Positions 53,126-62,507 of a stretch of 64,000 nt of DNA are shown piece by piece. The position numbers and the translations under genes are program-made. The stretch lies in the NCBI GenBank assembly GCA_028874215.1, contig JAPPLF010000042.1, positions 1-64,000 on the forward strand. The letters are read 5' to 3'. The notes beneath the pieces were generated by a model that saw only the letters and a program-made list of their open reading frames with translations, was not told where the DNA came from and ran no database searches. Origin of the DNA: Acidobacteriota bacterium (GTDB taxonomy: Bacteria > Acidobacteriota > UBA6911 > RPQK01 > JAJDTT01). Every line of letters begins with the position of its first letter. The stretch's first letter is position 1.

Positions 53126-54816
53126 TCGGCCTCCTCGATACGGACGATCTGATTTGCCGGAACGTTTTTCATGACCTGGGTTCCTCCTCCAGGCCAGACG
53201 ATCTCAACCCTGTCGGCGGCGGCCGCATCACCCAGGCCGAAATGCAGGCGGAGGTCGTTCTGGGACAGGAAGCTCCCGCCGCTTCTGACACGGCCAGTCC
53301 GGGTCGTGGAACCGGCAGCGACCTTCACCCGCGCGCCGATGGCGGACCGGTTCCCGCGGCTGCCGGCGAGCCGGAACTGGAGCCAGTTTCTCCGGTTTCC
53401 TCCGTCGTTGCGCAGGAGCGTGGGAGCGTCGTCGATGGCCAGCACCAGCAGGTCCAGATCCCCGTCGTTGTCGTAGTCGCAGAAGGCGCCTCCCCGGCTG
53501 GAACGGACCGGTGCCTGATCCAGTCCCACCTGATCCGTGACGTCCTGAAATCCGAACTCGCCGTTCCCCCGAAACAGAAGATCGGGTTGCCGGTAGGTTT
53601 CCAAGGAAGGCTCCACCTGCGGGAAAATATGCCCATTGGCGACGAACAAGTCCAGTTTCCCGTCGTTGTCGATGTCCAGGAAAAAGGTGGCCCATCCCAG
53701 GTACGGCAGAGTCTTTGTTGCCAGTCCCACCGGCTGGGAGACTTCCTCGAATCCGCCGGGACCCAGGTTGCGGAAGAAGGGGTAGTACTCTTCGGAGAAG
53801 GTCGTGGTGAACAGATCGACCCGCCCATCCCCGCCCACGTCCCCCACGGCCACGCCCATGTCCGCCTGGGCCGTCCCCTGGGCGTTGTACCCGACTCCCG
53901 CCAGTAGCGCCGATTCGCGAAACGTCCCGTCTCCGCGGTTCTGGAAGTAGTAGTTGGGACCGGCGTCGTTGGTGACGAAGAGGTCGGGATGACCGTCATT
54001 GTCGAAGTCCTCGAAGACAGGCGAAAAACCGTACAGGAGCTTTTCGTCCGTCACCCCCGACGCCTGAGTCATGTCGGTGAAGGTGCCGTCGCCGTTGTTG
54101 CGAAAGAGGATGTCGGGCGCTCCCCTCAGCCCCTTGGGACCGCACATGACCGGGATGCCCCGGTATCCGCAGAACTCCCCTCTCAGGGGAGGGTTGTCGA
54201 CGTCGAATTCCAGATAACGCGCCACGTACAGGTCCAGCCACCCGTCTCCGTCGTAATCTCCGAACGCCGCGCCTGTGCTCCATTCCCCTCGACCGGAGAC
54301 TCCCGCGGAGGCTCCCACCTCGGTGAAGGTCCCATTGCCGTTGTTCCGGTACAGGAGATCGCGGCCGTAGTTGGTCACAAAAAGGTCGATCCAACCGTCG
54401 TTGTCGTAGTCGGCCGCCGCCACGCCGTTGCCCAAGCCGGTCCCGGGCACTCCGGCTTTGGCAGTCACCTGGGAGAAAGTGCCGTTACCCCGGTTGCGGA
54501 ACAGGAAATTGGGAGCGGAGGCGGCGTCCTCCCGGCCCGCCATGAGCGCGGCGCTGGAGATGCCGTTGACGACGTAGAGATCGGTCCATCCGTCGTTGTC
54601 GTAGTCGATCCAGGCGCAACCGCTGCCGTTCCCTTCGATGATGAATTTTTTTTGAGGCGTTCCGCAGGTGGTGACCAGGTCCAGACCGGCCTCACGGGTA
54701 ACGTCCCGCAGAATCGGCAGGGGCCGGGCCAACAAAAAGAGGGATGGCGTCAAGGCGGAAATCAGAAATAGAAGCGTCGCCGGGAGAGCCGGAGCGAGGG
54801 CCTGTCGTGTCCGCAT
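53122..54816 (-). CDS. CRTAC1 family FG-GAP/VCBS repeat protein with ASPIC/UnbV end
   Basis: 564 aa from the ATG at 54816. The frame is open to 55251, but that part covers the next gene's promoter. A signal anchor (LPATLLFLISALTPSLFLLA) is present. Seven D-x-D-x-D-G type calcium repeats are visible (for example DYDNDGWTDLY, DFDNDGHPDLF, DIDNDGKLDLF). The final 80 residues are an ASPIC/UnbV domain with FRLAGSRGNRSAIGARVKV and VEIVWPGGGTQVM. It is a paralogue of the protein at 22.3-24.1 kb. Confidence 0.86.
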   Translation of the reverse strand: MRTRQALAPALPATLLFLISALTPSLFLLARPLPILRDVTREAGLDLVTTCGTPQKKFIIEGNGSGCAWIDYDNDGWTDLYVVNGISSAALMAGREDAASAPNFLFRNRGNGTFSQVTAKAGVPGTGLGNGVAAADYDNDGWIDLFVTNYGRDLLYRNNGNGTFTEVGASAGVSGRGEWSTGAAFGDYDGDGWLDLYVARYLEFDVDNPPLRGEFCGYRGIPVMCGPKGLRGAPDILFRNNGDGTFTDMTQASGVTDEKLLYGFSPVFEDFDNDGHPDLFVTNDAGPNYYFQNRGDGTFRESALLAGVGYNAQGTAQADMGVAVGDVGGDGRVDLFTTTFSEEYYPFFRNLGPGGFEEVSQPVGLATKTLPYLGWATFFLDIDNDGKLDLFVANGHIFPQVEPSLETYRQPDLLFRGNGEFGFQDVTDQVGLDQAPVRSSRGGAFCDYDNDGDLDLLVLAIDDAPTLLRNDGGNRRNWLQFRLAGSRGNRSAIGARVKVAAGSTTRTGRVRSGGSFLSQNDLRLHFGLGDAAAADRVEIVWPGGGTQVMKNVPANQIVRIEEAE

Positions 54817-54965
54817 CCCACGACCTAACGTAGCACATGCGCAACGCAGCAAACGGTCGTCAGGCGACACGCGGAGGGGATCCAGTTCTTGCCGACCGGA
54901 CAGATCACGTTTCGAAAAAAACCACGCAGCATAACGAAATAAAGACAACAAGTCCAGAAAATCTT

Positions 54966-54995
54966 TTGACTGATTCTGACAACCTCGTGTATATT
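54966..54995 (+). promoter_or_regulatory. Sigma-70 type promoter for the first TonB receptor
   Basis: TTGACT (54966-54971) and TATATT (54990-54995) are 18 bases apart. The receptor ATG is at 55061. Confidence 0.6.
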
Positions 54996-55007
54996 CCAGT
55001 GCAACAA

Positions 55008-55025
55008 GTGGAAGTTGACTTCCAC
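55008..55025. promoter_or_regulatory. Perfect palindrome just after the promoter
   Basis: GTGGAAGT-TG-ACTTCCAC has eight-base perfect arms and starts 12 bases after the -10, so a bound repressor would block transcription start. Confidence 0.55.
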
Positions 55026-55060
55026 AGCCCGCCAGTCCGCTCGCCGAGAAGGAGACGACA

Positions 55061-58000
55061 ATGCAGACTTCCCCCTTTTCCATCAAGGGTGCTCTTCCAT
55101 TGTTGGTTTTGATGGTTTCCCTCCCGCTATTGGCCCAGGAGCATGTGGGAACCGTTACCGGGACGGTGCGAGACGAGGGTGGAGGCGTTCTCCCCGGCGT
55201 CGAAGTGACCCTCGCCAACGTGGCCACGGGCGTGCAACGGGACGTCGTCACGAACGACGTGGGACTTTACGGGTTCAACACCGTGGCCATCGGCGAATAT
55301 GCGCTGCGGGCATCGTTGACCGGCTTCCGGACGCTTGAGCAGACCGGGATCCGAGTCGTTTCAGGTGAGATTGTCACTCTCGACGTTGAGTTGACGGTGG
55401 GCCAAGTGGCTGAAACCGTGGAGGTGGCGGCGACGCTCCCCACCATTGAGAAGCAAAGCAATAAGGCAGGGTATGCCAGGGTGAACGAGGAAATCGCCCG
55501 TCTGCCTCTGGTCGTCTCGTTCAACAACCGCCAGGCCCTGTCCTTCCTGCGGACCATGCCGGGCGTGTCCTACGACCCCTTCAGGTATTTCGACAACGAG
55601 AACGTGGCCATGTCCCGGTCCTTCGTCCAGGGAACTCCGACCGCTTCGCCCAGCTACAACATTGACGGCGTGAGGGCGAGCGGTTCGACTCACGAGAACG
55701 CACGCGATGACACGGCGCCGGTTCCGGAGATGGTTCAGGAATTCCGGCTCGACACCAACACCCAGGCCGAGCATGGCTGGGACAGCGGCGTGGCCATCAA
55801 CCTGGTCTTCAAATCAGGCACCAACGACTTTCACGGGACCGGCTTCTGGTACAACCGGAACGACGTGTTCGACGCTCGACCCTGGTTCGCGGCGAGGAGA
55901 GCCGTCACCCGGCAGAATGACTTCGGCTTCGTGCTGGGTGGTCCCATCTGGAAAAACCGCACTTTTTTCTTTGGGGGGATCGATATCTACAAATTGCGGA
56001 CAGCCCCCTCCGGGACGACTGCCACCGTCCCCACCACGGCCATGCGCAACGGCGACTTCAGTGAGATATTGGGCGATCAAATCGGGACCGATGCCCTGGG
56101 CCGGCCGGTTTTTCGGGGCCAGATTTTCGATCCGGCCACCACTCGGCCGGATGGGCAAGGCGGGTTCATCCGCGATCCCTTTCCGGGAAACATGATTCCT
56201 TCCGGCCGCTCAAGCCCCATCACGCAGACTCTGGTTTCGCACATTGGTGCGCCCAACCGCGCGGGCGTCAGCAACAACTGGGTCGGAACCCAGACTCTGC
56301 GCCCGGACGACAAGGAGTCCTATTACCTCAAGATCGATCATCAGATCGATGAAGCGGGATCCCACAAGTTTACGTTTGGCACGGAGCAGAATGTCAGGCT
56401 GAACCGGTCCACTTATCCGCAGGTCTTTGACGAGGCGGTCTCCAGCCTTCACATCAACGAGTCGGCTCAATACCGCTATCGCTTCAACTATTACTGGACC
56501 ATCCGGCCCAACGTGATCTTCAACCTTCGCACCGGTGTGACCCGGACACCGCGAATTATCGGGACTCAGGGTCTGGACAACGACCGTTTTGGCGAAGAGA
56601 TCGGAATTACCGGGGTCAGCAACCCCAATGCCCCCAGGGTGAACACGCAGGGAACGACCGGATATGGCCCGATTTTCCGGAAACTCAATGACCCCAGCCA
56701 GACCGTTCCCGCCCACGCCGACATGACCTGGGTCAGGGGCTCGCACAATTTCAAATTTGGCGCCTCCTATCTGCTGTCGGTCTCCAAAGGGGATTCGTCG
56801 ATTTTCGGTCAGGGAAATTTCAACTTTGTGGATCGCACGACCGGTCTGCCCGGCTTCCCCGGAACCGGATGGGGCTTTGCCAGCCAGTTCCTGGGCGAGG
56901 TGGACAGTGCCACTGTCAATAGCCCGACCGCCTTCAAACGCGATGGCGGAGCCTGGGGTGTCTACTTTCAGGACTCCTGGCGCGCCACCCCCAAATTGAC
57001 GGTGAATTACGGCCTCCGCAACGATGTCTTCATCACCGCGGGAGAGAGCTACGACCGCATCGGGGCCTTCAACCCAACCATCCCCAACCCCGGGGCCGGC
57101 GGTCTTCCGGGGGCCCTGTGGTTTTGGGGTGAGGGCCCCGGCCGAAACGGGTTCAAACGAGTGGCGCCGACCCTCTGGAGCAACTGGGGACCTCGTTTGG
57201 GGTTCGCTTACTCGCCTGACGACAAGACCGTCCTGAAGGCCAGTGCTGCCTACATGTACTTTCCACACTTCGGCGCCATGACCAGCGGATTCAATACTCC
57301 CGCGATCGGCTGGATTCTCAATGTGACCGCTGCGAGCCTGGACGCCGGTGTGACCCCCGCCTTCAACTGGGATAACGGATTTCCGGACATCCTTCCCAAC
57401 CTGCCCGACATCGACCCTTCCTTTGCCAACGGGCAGTCGGTGGTCGCCCTGAACCGGGACAACATGAAGGCGGGCAGGACGATGACCGTCAACTTCGGCG
57501 TGGAAAGAGACCTGGGCTGGGGTACTGCTTTTCGAGCCAACTACCACGGCAAGTTCAGCCACAGTCTCCCCAGCAACGATGCCGTTCGATTGAACCAGCT
57601 CGACCCCAGGCATCTGGCGCTGGGCAACCTGCTCTTTGCCGACATCAATTCCCCGGCAGCCGCGGCGGCAGGGATCACTGCTCCCTATGAGGGATTCAAG
57701 GGACCTGTGAACCAGGCCCTCAGACCGTTTCCTCACATGCTGAACATCAACGAACGCGCTGCCCCCGTGACCGACCTGACCTACCATGGCGCGGTGTTTT
57801 CCTTGCAGAAGCGCTACGGGCAAGGGTTGAGCTTCATGTTCAACTACACCATCTCCAAAGCGCTGGGCAACGCCAGGTGGGCCAACCAGGGGCATTCGCT
57901 CGCCAGCCACATCCAACATACTTCGCAACGGCACCTTCGTTATTTGTACGACCAGGACCGGCCCCAGAACGTTGCCGTGAGCTGGATGTGGGAATTGCCT

Positions 58001-58531
58001 TTCGGACCGGGAAAGCGCTGGGGCGGAGGCGCGAGTCCGGTCGTGCAGAAGCTGATCGGGGGCTGGAACATCGGGATGCAGCAGGCCTATTTCTCCGCAC
58101 AGCCCCTCCATGTGAGCAGCCGAGTCCGCTACCCGGGCGGCTTTAACGCCATCTGGCCCGACCGGATCGATGGGGTCTCGGTTCGGACCGGTGTCGACTG
58201 TGGTGATTACGACCCCAACGACCCATCCCGGAACCGGTACATCAACATCAACGCCTTTGCCAATCCCGCGCCCTTTACCTTGGGGAATACCAGGACGTTG
58301 CCGTCGACACGAGCCTGCAGTTATTTCAACGAGAACGCCGCCATTCAGAAAGATACTTACGTCACCGAGGGCATCTACGTGCGCTTGGGGGCCGATTTCT
58401 TCAATCTGTTCAACCGGCATATCTGGGGTAACCCGAATACCGACATCGGCAACGAGGCGGCCTTCGGCACCATCCGTACGGTCTCCTTTCCTCCAAGGAT
58501 CATCCAGTTGAACCTCTCTGTTCACTTCTAA
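55061..58531 (+). CDS. TonB-dependent receptor with N-terminal carboxypeptidase-regulatory-like domain
   Basis: 1156 aa from the ATG at 55061, with AAGGAG upstream. A signal peptide is followed by a CarboxypepD_reg-like domain (about 28-110, GTVTGTVRDEGGGVLPGVEV). Then come a plug (about 115-245, LPTIEKQSNKAGYARVNEEI and SYNIDGVRASGS) and a 22-strand type barrel to the end. The last strand reads IIQLNLSVHF, with terminal Phe for barrel assembly. This is the Oar-like/acidobacterial receptor type. It likely imports a large substrate such as an oligosaccharide or siderophore. A close paralogue follows. Confidence 0.9.
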   Translation: MQTSPFSIKGALPLLVLMVSLPLLAQEHVGTVTGTVRDEGGGVLPGVEVTLANVATGVQRDVVTNDVGLYGFNTVAIGEYALRASLTGFRTLEQTGIRVVSGEIVTLDVELTVGQVAETVEVAATLPTIEKQSNKAGYARVNEEIARLPLVVSFNNRQALSFLRTMPGVSYDPFRYFDNENVAMSRSFVQGTPTASPSYNIDGVRASGSTHENARDDTAPVPEMVQEFRLDTNTQAEHGWDSGVAINLVFKSGTNDFHGTGFWYNRNDVFDARPWFAARRAVTRQNDFGFVLGGPIWKNRTFFFGGIDIYKLRTAPSGTTATVPTTAMRNGDFSEILGDQIGTDALGRPVFRGQIFDPATTRPDGQGGFIRDPFPGNMIPSGRSSPITQTLVSHIGAPNRAGVSNNWVGTQTLRPDDKESYYLKIDHQIDEAGSHKFTFGTEQNVRLNRSTYPQVFDEAVSSLHINESAQYRYRFNYYWTIRPNVIFNLRTGVTRTPRIIGTQGLDNDRFGEEIGITGVSNPNAPRVNTQGTTGYGPIFRKLNDPSQTVPAHADMTWVRGSHNFKFGASYLLSVSKGDSSIFGQGNFNFVDRTTGLPGFPGTGWGFASQFLGEVDSATVNSPTAFKRDGGAWGVYFQDSWRATPKLTVNYGLRNDVFITAGESYDRIGAFNPTIPNPGAGGLPGALWFWGEGPGRNGFKRVAPTLWSNWGPRLGFAYSPDDKTVLKASAAYMYFPHFGAMTSGFNTPAIGWILNVTAASLDAGVTPAFNWDNGFPDILPNLPDIDPSFANGQSVVALNRDNMKAGRTMTVNFGVERDLGWGTAFRANYHGKFSHSLPSNDAVRLNQLDPRHLALGNLLFADINSPAAAAAGITAPYEGFKGPVNQALRPFPHMLNINERAAPVTDLTYHGAVFSLQKRYGQGLSFMFNYTISKALGNARWANQGHSLASHIQHTSQRHLRYLYDQDRPQNVAVSWMWELPFGPGKRWGGGASPVVQKLIGGWNIGMQQAYFSAQPLHVSSRVRYPGGFNAIWPDRIDGVSVRTGVDCGDYDPNDPSRNRYININAFANPAPFTLGNTRTLPSTRACSYFNENAAIQKDTYVTEGIYVRLGADFFNLFNRHIWGNPNTDIGNEAAFGTIRTVSFPPRIIQLNLSVHF

Positions 58532-58540
58532 GAAAAGGAG

Positions 58541-58559
58541 GGGCGATTTCCAATCGCCC
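58541..58559. repeat. Intergenic palindrome (TTTCC-loop family)
   Basis: GGGCGATT-TCC-AATCGCCC has eight-base perfect arms and lies 10 bases after the receptor stop. Confidence 0.7.
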
Positions 58560-58589
58560 GGGCGCCGCATTCCCCGATGTTTCAAGAAT

Positions 58590-58609
58590 CGGCGGTTAGG
58601 AAACCGCCG
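58590..58609. repeat. Intergenic palindrome, reverse orientation
   Basis: CGGCGGTT-AGGA-AACCGCCG has eight-base perfect arms. The - strand reads GGCGGTTTCCTAACCGCC, with the TTTCC core. Confidence 0.7.
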
Positions 58610-58623
58610 CCCCCCTCCGCCGC

Positions 58624-58658
58624 AGGGGACCGGCAAATGCCGGTCCCCTCTTTCTTTT
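58624..58658 (+). terminator. Rho-independent terminator
   Basis: AGGGGACCGGCA-AA-TGCCGGTCCCCT is a perfect twelve-base stem followed by TCTTTCTTTT, about 95 bases after the first TonB receptor gene. Confidence 0.8.
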
Positions 58659-58751
58659 GCGCCACTGTGAACTTGCTTGACCTTCAGCTTCCCCAGTCAA
58701 CGCGCAAACGGTCACCCCAGATCTGAGCTGTCATCCTCCTTCGATAAACTC

Positions 58752-58780
58752 TTGCACTAGTTTGAGGGATGAGTTATAAG
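58752..58780 (+). promoter_or_regulatory. Sigma-70 type promoter for the second TonB receptor
   Basis: TTGCAC (58752-58757) and TATAAG (58775-58780) are 17 bases apart. The ATG at 58889 is preceded by GAGGAG. Confidence 0.5.
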
Positions 58781-58888
58781 TCTCGGGTTGTTTTGGCTGC
58801 GCGGTATGTTTTCAGAAATTCGCAAGGTTTTTTTGTGTCTACCGCGTCATCCCACCAGTCAATTCACTTCAACGTCTGAGGAGCAGCA

Positions 58889-61800
58889 ATGAGTAGAGTA
58901 TTGAGTCTAAGCTTGGTTCTGGCGCTCACCTGCATTCCCCTGCTGGCGCAGGAGAACGTGGGAACCGTGACCGGGGCGGTTCGCGATGAGAGCGGCGGCG
59001 TGGTGCCGGGAGCGGAAGTCTCCATCACCAACGTCGCCACCGGCATCGTGACCGACACCATCACCAGCGACGCCGGGATCTACGCCTTCAATTCGGTGGC
59101 GATCGGAGAGTACCGGCTCACCACCACCATGCCCGGCTTCAGAACTCTGGAGCAGAGCGGGATCCGCGTGGTCTCGGGAGAGGTCTTGACCGCCGACGTG
59201 ACGTTGTCGGTGGGCGACGTGGCCGAGACCGTGGAAGTAATGGCGACGCTTCCCACCATCGAGAAGCAGTCGAACAAGGCCGGATACGCCCGGGTGAACG
59301 AGGAGATCGCCCGTCTTCCCATAGCGATCTCCAACAACAACCGCCAGGCGCTCTCGTTCCTGCGCACCATGCCGGGCGTATCCTACAACCCCAATAACAC
59401 CAATGAAAACGACGCCATGAGCAGGGCCTTCATTCATGGCACGCCCAATGCTTCCCCCAGCTACACCATTGATGGTGTCCGGGCGGGCAGCTCCACGCAC
59501 CAGAATGCCCGGGACGACACGGCGCCGATTCCCGAAATGGTCCAGGAGTTCCGGCTCGACACCAACACGAATGCGGAGCATGGCTGGGACAGCGGCGTGG
59601 CGATCACCCTGATCTTCAAGTCGGGCACCAACGACTTGCACGGCGACCTTTTCTGGTATTTCCGAAACGACATCCTCGACGCCCGTCCGTGGCTGGCCCC
59701 GCGCAAGAGCGTCACGCGTCAAAATGACTATGGTTTCGTCCTGGGTGGCCCTATCTGGAAGAACCGCATGTTCTTCTTCGGCGGGTTTGACGGCTACAAG
59801 CTGCGGACCGCTCCGGGGGACGGGGTGCGGACCGTTCCCACTGCGGCCATGCGCAGTGGCGACTTCAGCGAGATCCTGGGTCCCGAGATCGGGACCGACG
59901 CTCTGGGCCGGCCGATCCACCGGGGCGCCATCTACGACCCCATGACCACTCGCTCGGACGGTCAGGGCGGGTTCATTCGAGACCCGTTCCCCAACAACAT
60001 GATTCCTGCGGATCGTTTCAGCACGGTCACCAAGAACCTGATATCACGGATCGGACTGCCCAATCGGCCGGGTGTGACCAACAACTGGATCGGCGGCCTG
60101 ACCTCCACCCCGGTCAACAAGACCTCCTACTACCTGAAGGTCGATCATCAGCTTGACGAGGCGGGCGACCACCGGCTCACGGTCGGATGGGAGCAGTCCT
60201 GGAGGGAATCCCGGTCAAATTACGCCCCAGTCTTCGACGAATCCATCTCCAGTCTTCACAAAAACGACGAGGTCCAGTACCGCTATCGCTTCAATTACCA
60301 CTACACGATCCGGCCCAACGTCCTGTTCAACCTTCGCACCGGCGTCACCCGGACGCCGCGGGTCATCGGTACCCAGGGTCTGGCCAACGACAATACGGGG
60401 GCGGAAGTTGGCATCAAGGGAGTGCCGGGACCCATTGCGCCGCAAGTCGGCGTTCAGGGCCAGAGTGCCTACGGGCCCATCTTCCAGAAACTCATCGACC
60501 CCAGCCAGACCGTCCCGGCCAACATGGACGTGACCTGGGTCAAGGGTTCCCACAACTTCAAAGTCGGCGCCGCCTATCTTCTTTCCGTCTCCAAGCAGAA
60601 CCTGGCCCTCTTCGATCAGGGGTCGTTCAGTTTCTCCGCCCTGGAGACAGGATTGCCAGGCAACGCCAACACCGGGTTCGGTTTCGCCAGCAAGTTGCTG
60701 GGCGAAGTGGACTCGGCATTCGTATGGAGTCAACGCGACTTTCGTCACAATGGGGGGGCCTGGGGCATCTACTTTCAGGACTCGTGGCGCGCCACCCCCA
60801 AGTTGACCGTCAACTACGGTCTCCGGAACGATGTTTTCGTTCCTTTGGGCGAGACCTACGACCGCATCGGAGCCTTCGATCCCACCATTCCCAACCCGGG
60901 AGCGGGGGGACTTCCCGGAGCCCTCTCGTTCTGGGGAGACGGCCCGGGAAGAAACGGGTACAAGCGGATTGCGGACACGCTCTGGAGCCAATGGGGACCC
61001 CGTTTGGGATTCGCCTATTCTCCGGATGACAACACGGTCGTCCGGGCCAGCGCCGCCTACATGTACTTTCCACTCTTCGGCGCCATGACAAGCGGGTTCA
61101 ACACGCCTTTCATGGGTTGGGCTTTGGATCCGTCGGTCAGGAGCCTCGACGGCGGTCTTACCCCGGCGTTCAACTGGGACGGCGGATACCCGGATCCCAT
61201 CCCGGCCCTGCCCGTCCTGGAACCGGATTTCGCCAACGGCCAAGCGGCACAGGCTCTCAACCGGGACGACATCAAGGCGGGGCGCACTTTGACCCTCAAT
61301 GCCGGGTTGGAGCGGGATCTGGGCGGGGGACTGGCCATTCGGGCCAACTACCACGGCAAGTTCAACCGCAATCTGCCCAGCAACGACTCGGTGCGGCTAA
61401 ACCAGCTCAGTGTCGGAAACTTGAGTTTGGGGAGCCTTCTGCAGGCCCAGATCGGTTCACCGCAGGCGGAGGCCGCCGGGATCAGCGCTCCTTATCCAGG
61501 ATTCTCGGGACCGGTCGCCCAGGCGCTCAGGCCATTCCCGCACATGCTGGACATCCAGCAGCGGGCCGCGCCTGTGAACAATCTGACCTACCATGCCTTG
61601 GTCCTGTCGGTGCAAAAGCGGTATGGACACGGGCTGAGCTTCATGCTCAACCATACGATTTCCAAGGCCATCGGAGATGTCAACTTCTCCCAGCAGGGGC
61701 ATGGGTTCACAAGGGCCCAGCACACCTCGCAGCGGGGTTTCCGATTTGTGTACGAGGAAGATCGGCCCCAGAACCTCTCTCTGAGTTGGCTGTATGAACT

Positions 61801-62320
61801 GCCGTTCGGGCCGGGAAAGGCCTTTTTCAATGGAGGGAATCTTTTCACCAGATATTTTCTCAGCGGTTGGACCCTCGGCTTTCAGCACAACTACTTTTCC
61901 GGGACCCCGATCAATGTCAGAAGCCGGGTCAGGTATCCGGGAGGCTTCGGAGCCATCTGGCCGGTTCTGGTTCTGAATGCGCAGGTCAAGACCAACACCA
62001 TCTGCGGGGAATACAGTCCTGGCGGGAAATTCCTGAACGTCAACGCGTTCATGAATGCTGCTCCTTGGACTTTGGGGAACGTCCGATCGTTGCCCAGGGA
62101 TCGGCAGTGCAGTTATTTCAATGAGAACGCGACTCTCCAGAAGGACACTCACGTCAATGAGGACGTGAGGGTTCGCCTGGGGGTTGATTTCTTCAACGTG
62201 TTCAACCGCCACATCTGGGGCGGCCTGAACACCGACACCGGAAACGCGGCGGGATTCGGCCGGTTCGGCTCCACGTCACGTCCCCGGTTCATCCAGCTGC
62301 ATCTCTCGGTCCACTTCTGA
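58889..62320 (+). CDS. TonB-dependent receptor, paralogue of the preceding one
   Basis: 1143 aa with the same order of parts: signal peptide, carboxypeptidase-regulatory-like domain (GTVTGAVRDESGGVVPGAEV), plug (SYTIDGVRAGSSTHQNARDD) and barrel ending FIQLHLSVHF. Long blocks are identical with the first receptor, and differences cluster in extracellular loops of the barrel. This suggests a tandem duplication followed by change of ligand. It has its own promoter and terminator, so the two can be regulated separately. Confidence 0.9.
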   Translation: MSRVLSLSLVLALTCIPLLAQENVGTVTGAVRDESGGVVPGAEVSITNVATGIVTDTITSDAGIYAFNSVAIGEYRLTTTMPGFRTLEQSGIRVVSGEVLTADVTLSVGDVAETVEVMATLPTIEKQSNKAGYARVNEEIARLPIAISNNNRQALSFLRTMPGVSYNPNNTNENDAMSRAFIHGTPNASPSYTIDGVRAGSSTHQNARDDTAPIPEMVQEFRLDTNTNAEHGWDSGVAITLIFKSGTNDLHGDLFWYFRNDILDARPWLAPRKSVTRQNDYGFVLGGPIWKNRMFFFGGFDGYKLRTAPGDGVRTVPTAAMRSGDFSEILGPEIGTDALGRPIHRGAIYDPMTTRSDGQGGFIRDPFPNNMIPADRFSTVTKNLISRIGLPNRPGVTNNWIGGLTSTPVNKTSYYLKVDHQLDEAGDHRLTVGWEQSWRESRSNYAPVFDESISSLHKNDEVQYRYRFNYHYTIRPNVLFNLRTGVTRTPRVIGTQGLANDNTGAEVGIKGVPGPIAPQVGVQGQSAYGPIFQKLIDPSQTVPANMDVTWVKGSHNFKVGAAYLLSVSKQNLALFDQGSFSFSALETGLPGNANTGFGFASKLLGEVDSAFVWSQRDFRHNGGAWGIYFQDSWRATPKLTVNYGLRNDVFVPLGETYDRIGAFDPTIPNPGAGGLPGALSFWGDGPGRNGYKRIADTLWSQWGPRLGFAYSPDDNTVVRASAAYMYFPLFGAMTSGFNTPFMGWALDPSVRSLDGGLTPAFNWDGGYPDPIPALPVLEPDFANGQAAQALNRDDIKAGRTLTLNAGLERDLGGGLAIRANYHGKFNRNLPSNDSVRLNQLSVGNLSLGSLLQAQIGSPQAEAAGISAPYPGFSGPVAQALRPFPHMLDIQQRAAPVNNLTYHALVLSVQKRYGHGLSFMLNHTISKAIGDVNFSQQGHGFTRAQHTSQRGFRFVYEEDRPQNLSLSWLYELPFGPGKAFFNGGNLFTRYFLSGWTLGFQHNYFSGTPINVRSRVRYPGGFGAIWPVLVLNAQVKTNTICGEYSPGGKFLNVNAFMNAAPWTLGNVRSLPRDRQCSYFNENATLQKDTHVNEDVRVRLGVDFFNVFNRHIWGGLNTDTGNAAGFGRFGSTSRPRFIQLHLSVHF

Positions 62321-62345
62321 TTCACAACACCAAAGGTGGATAACA

Positions 62346-62376
62346 AAAGGGCCGGCACCCAGTGCCGGCCCTTTTT
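62346..62376 (+). terminator. Rho-independent terminator
   Basis: AAAGGGCCGGCAC-CCA-GTGCCGGCCCTTT is a perfect thirteen-base stem ending in a T run, 25 bases after the second receptor. Confidence 0.85.
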
Positions 62377-62385
62377 CGTGTGGAG

Positions 62386-62405
62386 GGGCGACTTTCCTGT
62401 CGCCC
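62386..62405. repeat. Intergenic palindrome (TTTCC-loop family)
   Basis: GGGCGAC-TTTCCT-GTCGCCC has seven-base perfect arms. Confidence 0.75.
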
Positions 62406-62412
62406 ATTGGCA

Positions 62413-62434
62413 GGGAGGACATTCCTGTCCTCCC
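62413..62434. repeat. Intergenic palindrome (ATTCCT loop)
   Basis: GGGAGGAC-ATTCCT-GTCCTCCC has eight-base perfect arms, with different arm sequence but almost the same loop as its neighbour at 62386. Confidence 0.75.
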
Positions 62435-62450
62435 TCTTCTCTTCCGGAGA

Positions 62451-62468
62451 GGGGAGATTTCCATCCCC
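62451..62468. repeat. Intergenic palindrome (TTTCC centre)
   Basis: GGGGAGATTTCCATCCCC: GGGG pairs with CCCC and GAT with ATC, with one base offset. It is the third palindrome in a row. Confidence 0.55.
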
Positions 62469-62507
62469 GAACTCCGATTTCCCGTTATACCCGGAGATCA
62501 GCGGGCT

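Noticed and set aside
56210-58636. 808-codon frame on the - strand opposite the first TonB receptor
   Set aside because: Shadow of the receptor gene. The receptor has clear domains, promoter and terminator.
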